From contig CAMYMX010000022.1 of NCBI GenBank assembly GCA_947259605.1, positions 1 to 15,478 on the forward strand: a stretch of DNA of 15,478 bases, read 5' to 3'. This DNA comes from an uncultured Polyangiaceae bacterium. Its GTDB lineage: Bacteria > Myxococcota_A > Polyangia > Polyangiales > Houyiibacteriaceae. Of the stretch, positions 14,675 to 15,478 are shown piece by piece. Numbering within the stretch: the stretch's first letter is position 1; each line of letters begins with the position of its first letter. The notes below the pieces were generated by a model. That model ran no database searches. It was given only the letters and a program-made list of their open reading frames with translations, and was not told the DNA's origin. Made by a program: the position numbers and the translations under genes.

Positions 14675-15262
14675 ATGGGCGATAAGAAACAACGCAAGAT
14701 GCGAAACTACCTGCTCGATCGGCGCTTTCAGCTGAAGTACACGGGCATGGTGCTGCTCGTCACGGTGTCGGTCGCCAGCGGGCTCGGCTTGATGGCGTAC
14801 CGCTTCTCGCAGCGCCAAACCGAAGCGCTGACGGCGCAGATCGCGGCGCAGCCCGATCTCGACGCCGAAACGGCGAATGACCTCGAGCGGTTTGCCAAAC
14901 AGGAGGATCAAAAGATTCGGAATGCGATCATCGTCGGTGTGCTGATTCTCACGCTGGTGCTCGGACTCACCGGGATCATCGTCACCCACCGGGTCGTCGG
15001 GCCGACCTACCGCATGAGGCGGCTTTTCGCGCATGTGGGCGAGGGCCGCCTCGAGATCAATACCGGCATTCGAAGAGGCGATGAGCTGCAAGAGCTTTAT
15101 CACTCGTTCGCCGAGATGGTGGAGTCGCTGCGCGACCAGCGATCCGAAGAGATCGAGCAGCTGGAAGACACCTTGATCAAGATGGAAGCGGCCGGCGTCC
15201 AGTCGGCCTACATCACGGAGCTTCGCGCGGTTATCGATCGGATTCGGAAGACGGTCGATTAG
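14675..15262 (+). CDS. Short HAMP-domain membrane protein without output domain
   Basis: The protein has 195 residues from the ATG at 14675 (MGDKKQRKMRNYLLDRRF). An in-frame GTG at 14663 would add four residues; AGGA at 14658-14661 sits too close to that GTG and somewhat far from the ATG, so the start is uncertain. Two membrane helices lie at about residues 24-46 (GMVLLVTVSVASGLGLMAY) and 84-106 (IIVGVLILTLVLGLTGIIV). They flank a short periplasmic loop of about 37 residues. A HAMP domain follows (RVVGPTYRMRRLFAHVGEG to about residue 155). The C-terminal 40 residues are a charged coiled coil (SEEIEQLEDTLIKMEAAGV). No kinase or methyl-accepting domain follows, and the gene is complete with its own TAG. 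A palindromic element begins 5 nt after the stop. Confidence 0.8.
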   Translation: MGDKKQRKMRNYLLDRRFQLKYTGMVLLVTVSVASGLGLMAYRFSQRQTEALTAQIAAQPDLDAETANDLERFAKQEDQKIRNAIIVGVLILTLVLGLTGIIVTHRVVGPTYRMRRLFAHVGEGRLEINTGIRRGDELQELYHSFAEMVESLRDQRSEEIEQLEDTLIKMEAAGVQSAYITELRAVIDRIRKTVD

Positions 15263-15267
15263 CGATC

Positions 15268-15453
15268 GGGGCGCGGCGGAACGCGACGCGGGGGTACGAC
15301 GGACGGGGCGCCTTGCAAAGGTGGCCGGAGGGGCTTGGGGCCTGAGGCCACGCAAGCCGCCCCTCGGAGCTCGCGCCAATCGGGGGTGGTTGCTGTCTTG
15401 CCGATTGTCACTCACACGCCGCCGAACCCCCACATCGCGTTCCGCCGCGCCCC
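15268..15453 (-). repeat. Palindromic intergenic element, full copy D (186 bp), inverted relative to copy A
   Basis: Perfect 19-bp terminal inverted repeats (15268-15286 and 15435-15453) begin GGGGCGCGGCGGAAC. Its reverse complement aligns with 194-383 over the whole length. Internal stems are kept: GGGGCGCCTTGC (15305-15316) pairs with GCAAGCCGCCCC (15352-15363) with one mismatch, GTGGCC (15321-15326) pairs with GGCCAC (15346-15351), and CAATCGG (15377-15383) pairs with CCGATTG (15401-15407). Where copy A has AAAAAG in the terminal stem, this copy has CGGAAC, and the opposite arm changes to match. The flank 15451-15468 carries the motif found at 10360-10377, reversed, with one mismatch. Confidence 0.87.
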
Positions 15454-15478
15454 TCCAAACGGAGACAGGACCACCAAC

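Noticed and set aside
14540..15433. Long minus-strand open frame sharing a peptide (RRVSDNRQDSNH and following residues) with the frame at 189
   Set aside because: The shared peptide is the translated palindromic element. Differences between the copies change amino acids (H/P, L/P, S/R, S/T) while base pairing is kept, so selection is on the nucleic acid, not on a protein.
194..15453. Inverted element copies as the ends of one 15-kb composite transposon
   Set aside because: The region between them is housekeeping and lineage-typical genes with no transposase or integrase, and a third related copy lies inside; a dispersed intergenic repeat explains this better.

Overview
The window looks like a chromosomal segment of a high-GC bacterium of the Myxococcota (former Deltaproteobacteria). 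The support is family resemblance recognised by eye, not a search. It rests on a tandem pair of outer-membrane beta-barrel proteins of the myxobacterial type, a HAMP protein ending in what looks like the MXAN_5187-type C-terminal domain, HEAT-repeat proteins of unknown role, and an FtsY with one N-terminal membrane anchor. Codon third positions are strongly G/C. No tRNA, rRNA, CRISPR array, transposase or phage gene was seen.

Layout. Positions 1-404 hold no gene, only intergenic repeats. A GAF-domain protein lies on the minus strand (405-1724). Divergent from it is a tightly coupled plus-strand operon: an OmpR-type regulator with a degenerate receiver (1819-2496), pdxA (2496-3512) and a UvrA-family ATPase (3509-6271). 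The three genes overlap at their stop/start codons. Convergent to this operon is a degenerate acyl-CoA-ligase-like protein (6317-7633, minus). A HAMP/Cache-like membrane protein (7877-9331) and a HEAT-repeat protein (9402-10118) follow on the plus strand, the first with a good sigma-70-like promoter and a hairpin in its leader. After a repeat-filled convergent gap come, on the minus strand, two overlapping outer-membrane barrel genes (10408-12218) and ftsY (12387-13661). Divergent from ftsY are a secreted HEAT-repeat protein (13824-14636) and a short HAMP membrane protein (14675-15262).

The most unusual content is non-coding. A family of palindromic intergenic elements, about 190 bp in the full form, occurs at 194-383 and, inverted, at 15268-15453. 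A composite relative fills 10123-10397. The two full copies share about 20-bp terminal inverted repeats and two internal hairpins. Their termini differ from each other by compensatory changes that keep the pairing, and every copy sits 4-21 nt from a stop codon. This suggests a structured 3'-end element (terminator or RNA-stability device, possibly of MITE origin). A separate GC-rich hairpin module of about 112 bp occurs at 28-139 and again inside the composite copy.

Among the proteins, several regulators or enzymes have lost canonical active residues: the receiver domain, the ATP-grasp ligase, and the altered ABC signatures and UvrB-contact motif of the UvrA-like protein. Two HAMP proteins without an enzymatic output domain each neighbour a HEAT-repeat gene, which may be a recurring signalling pair.
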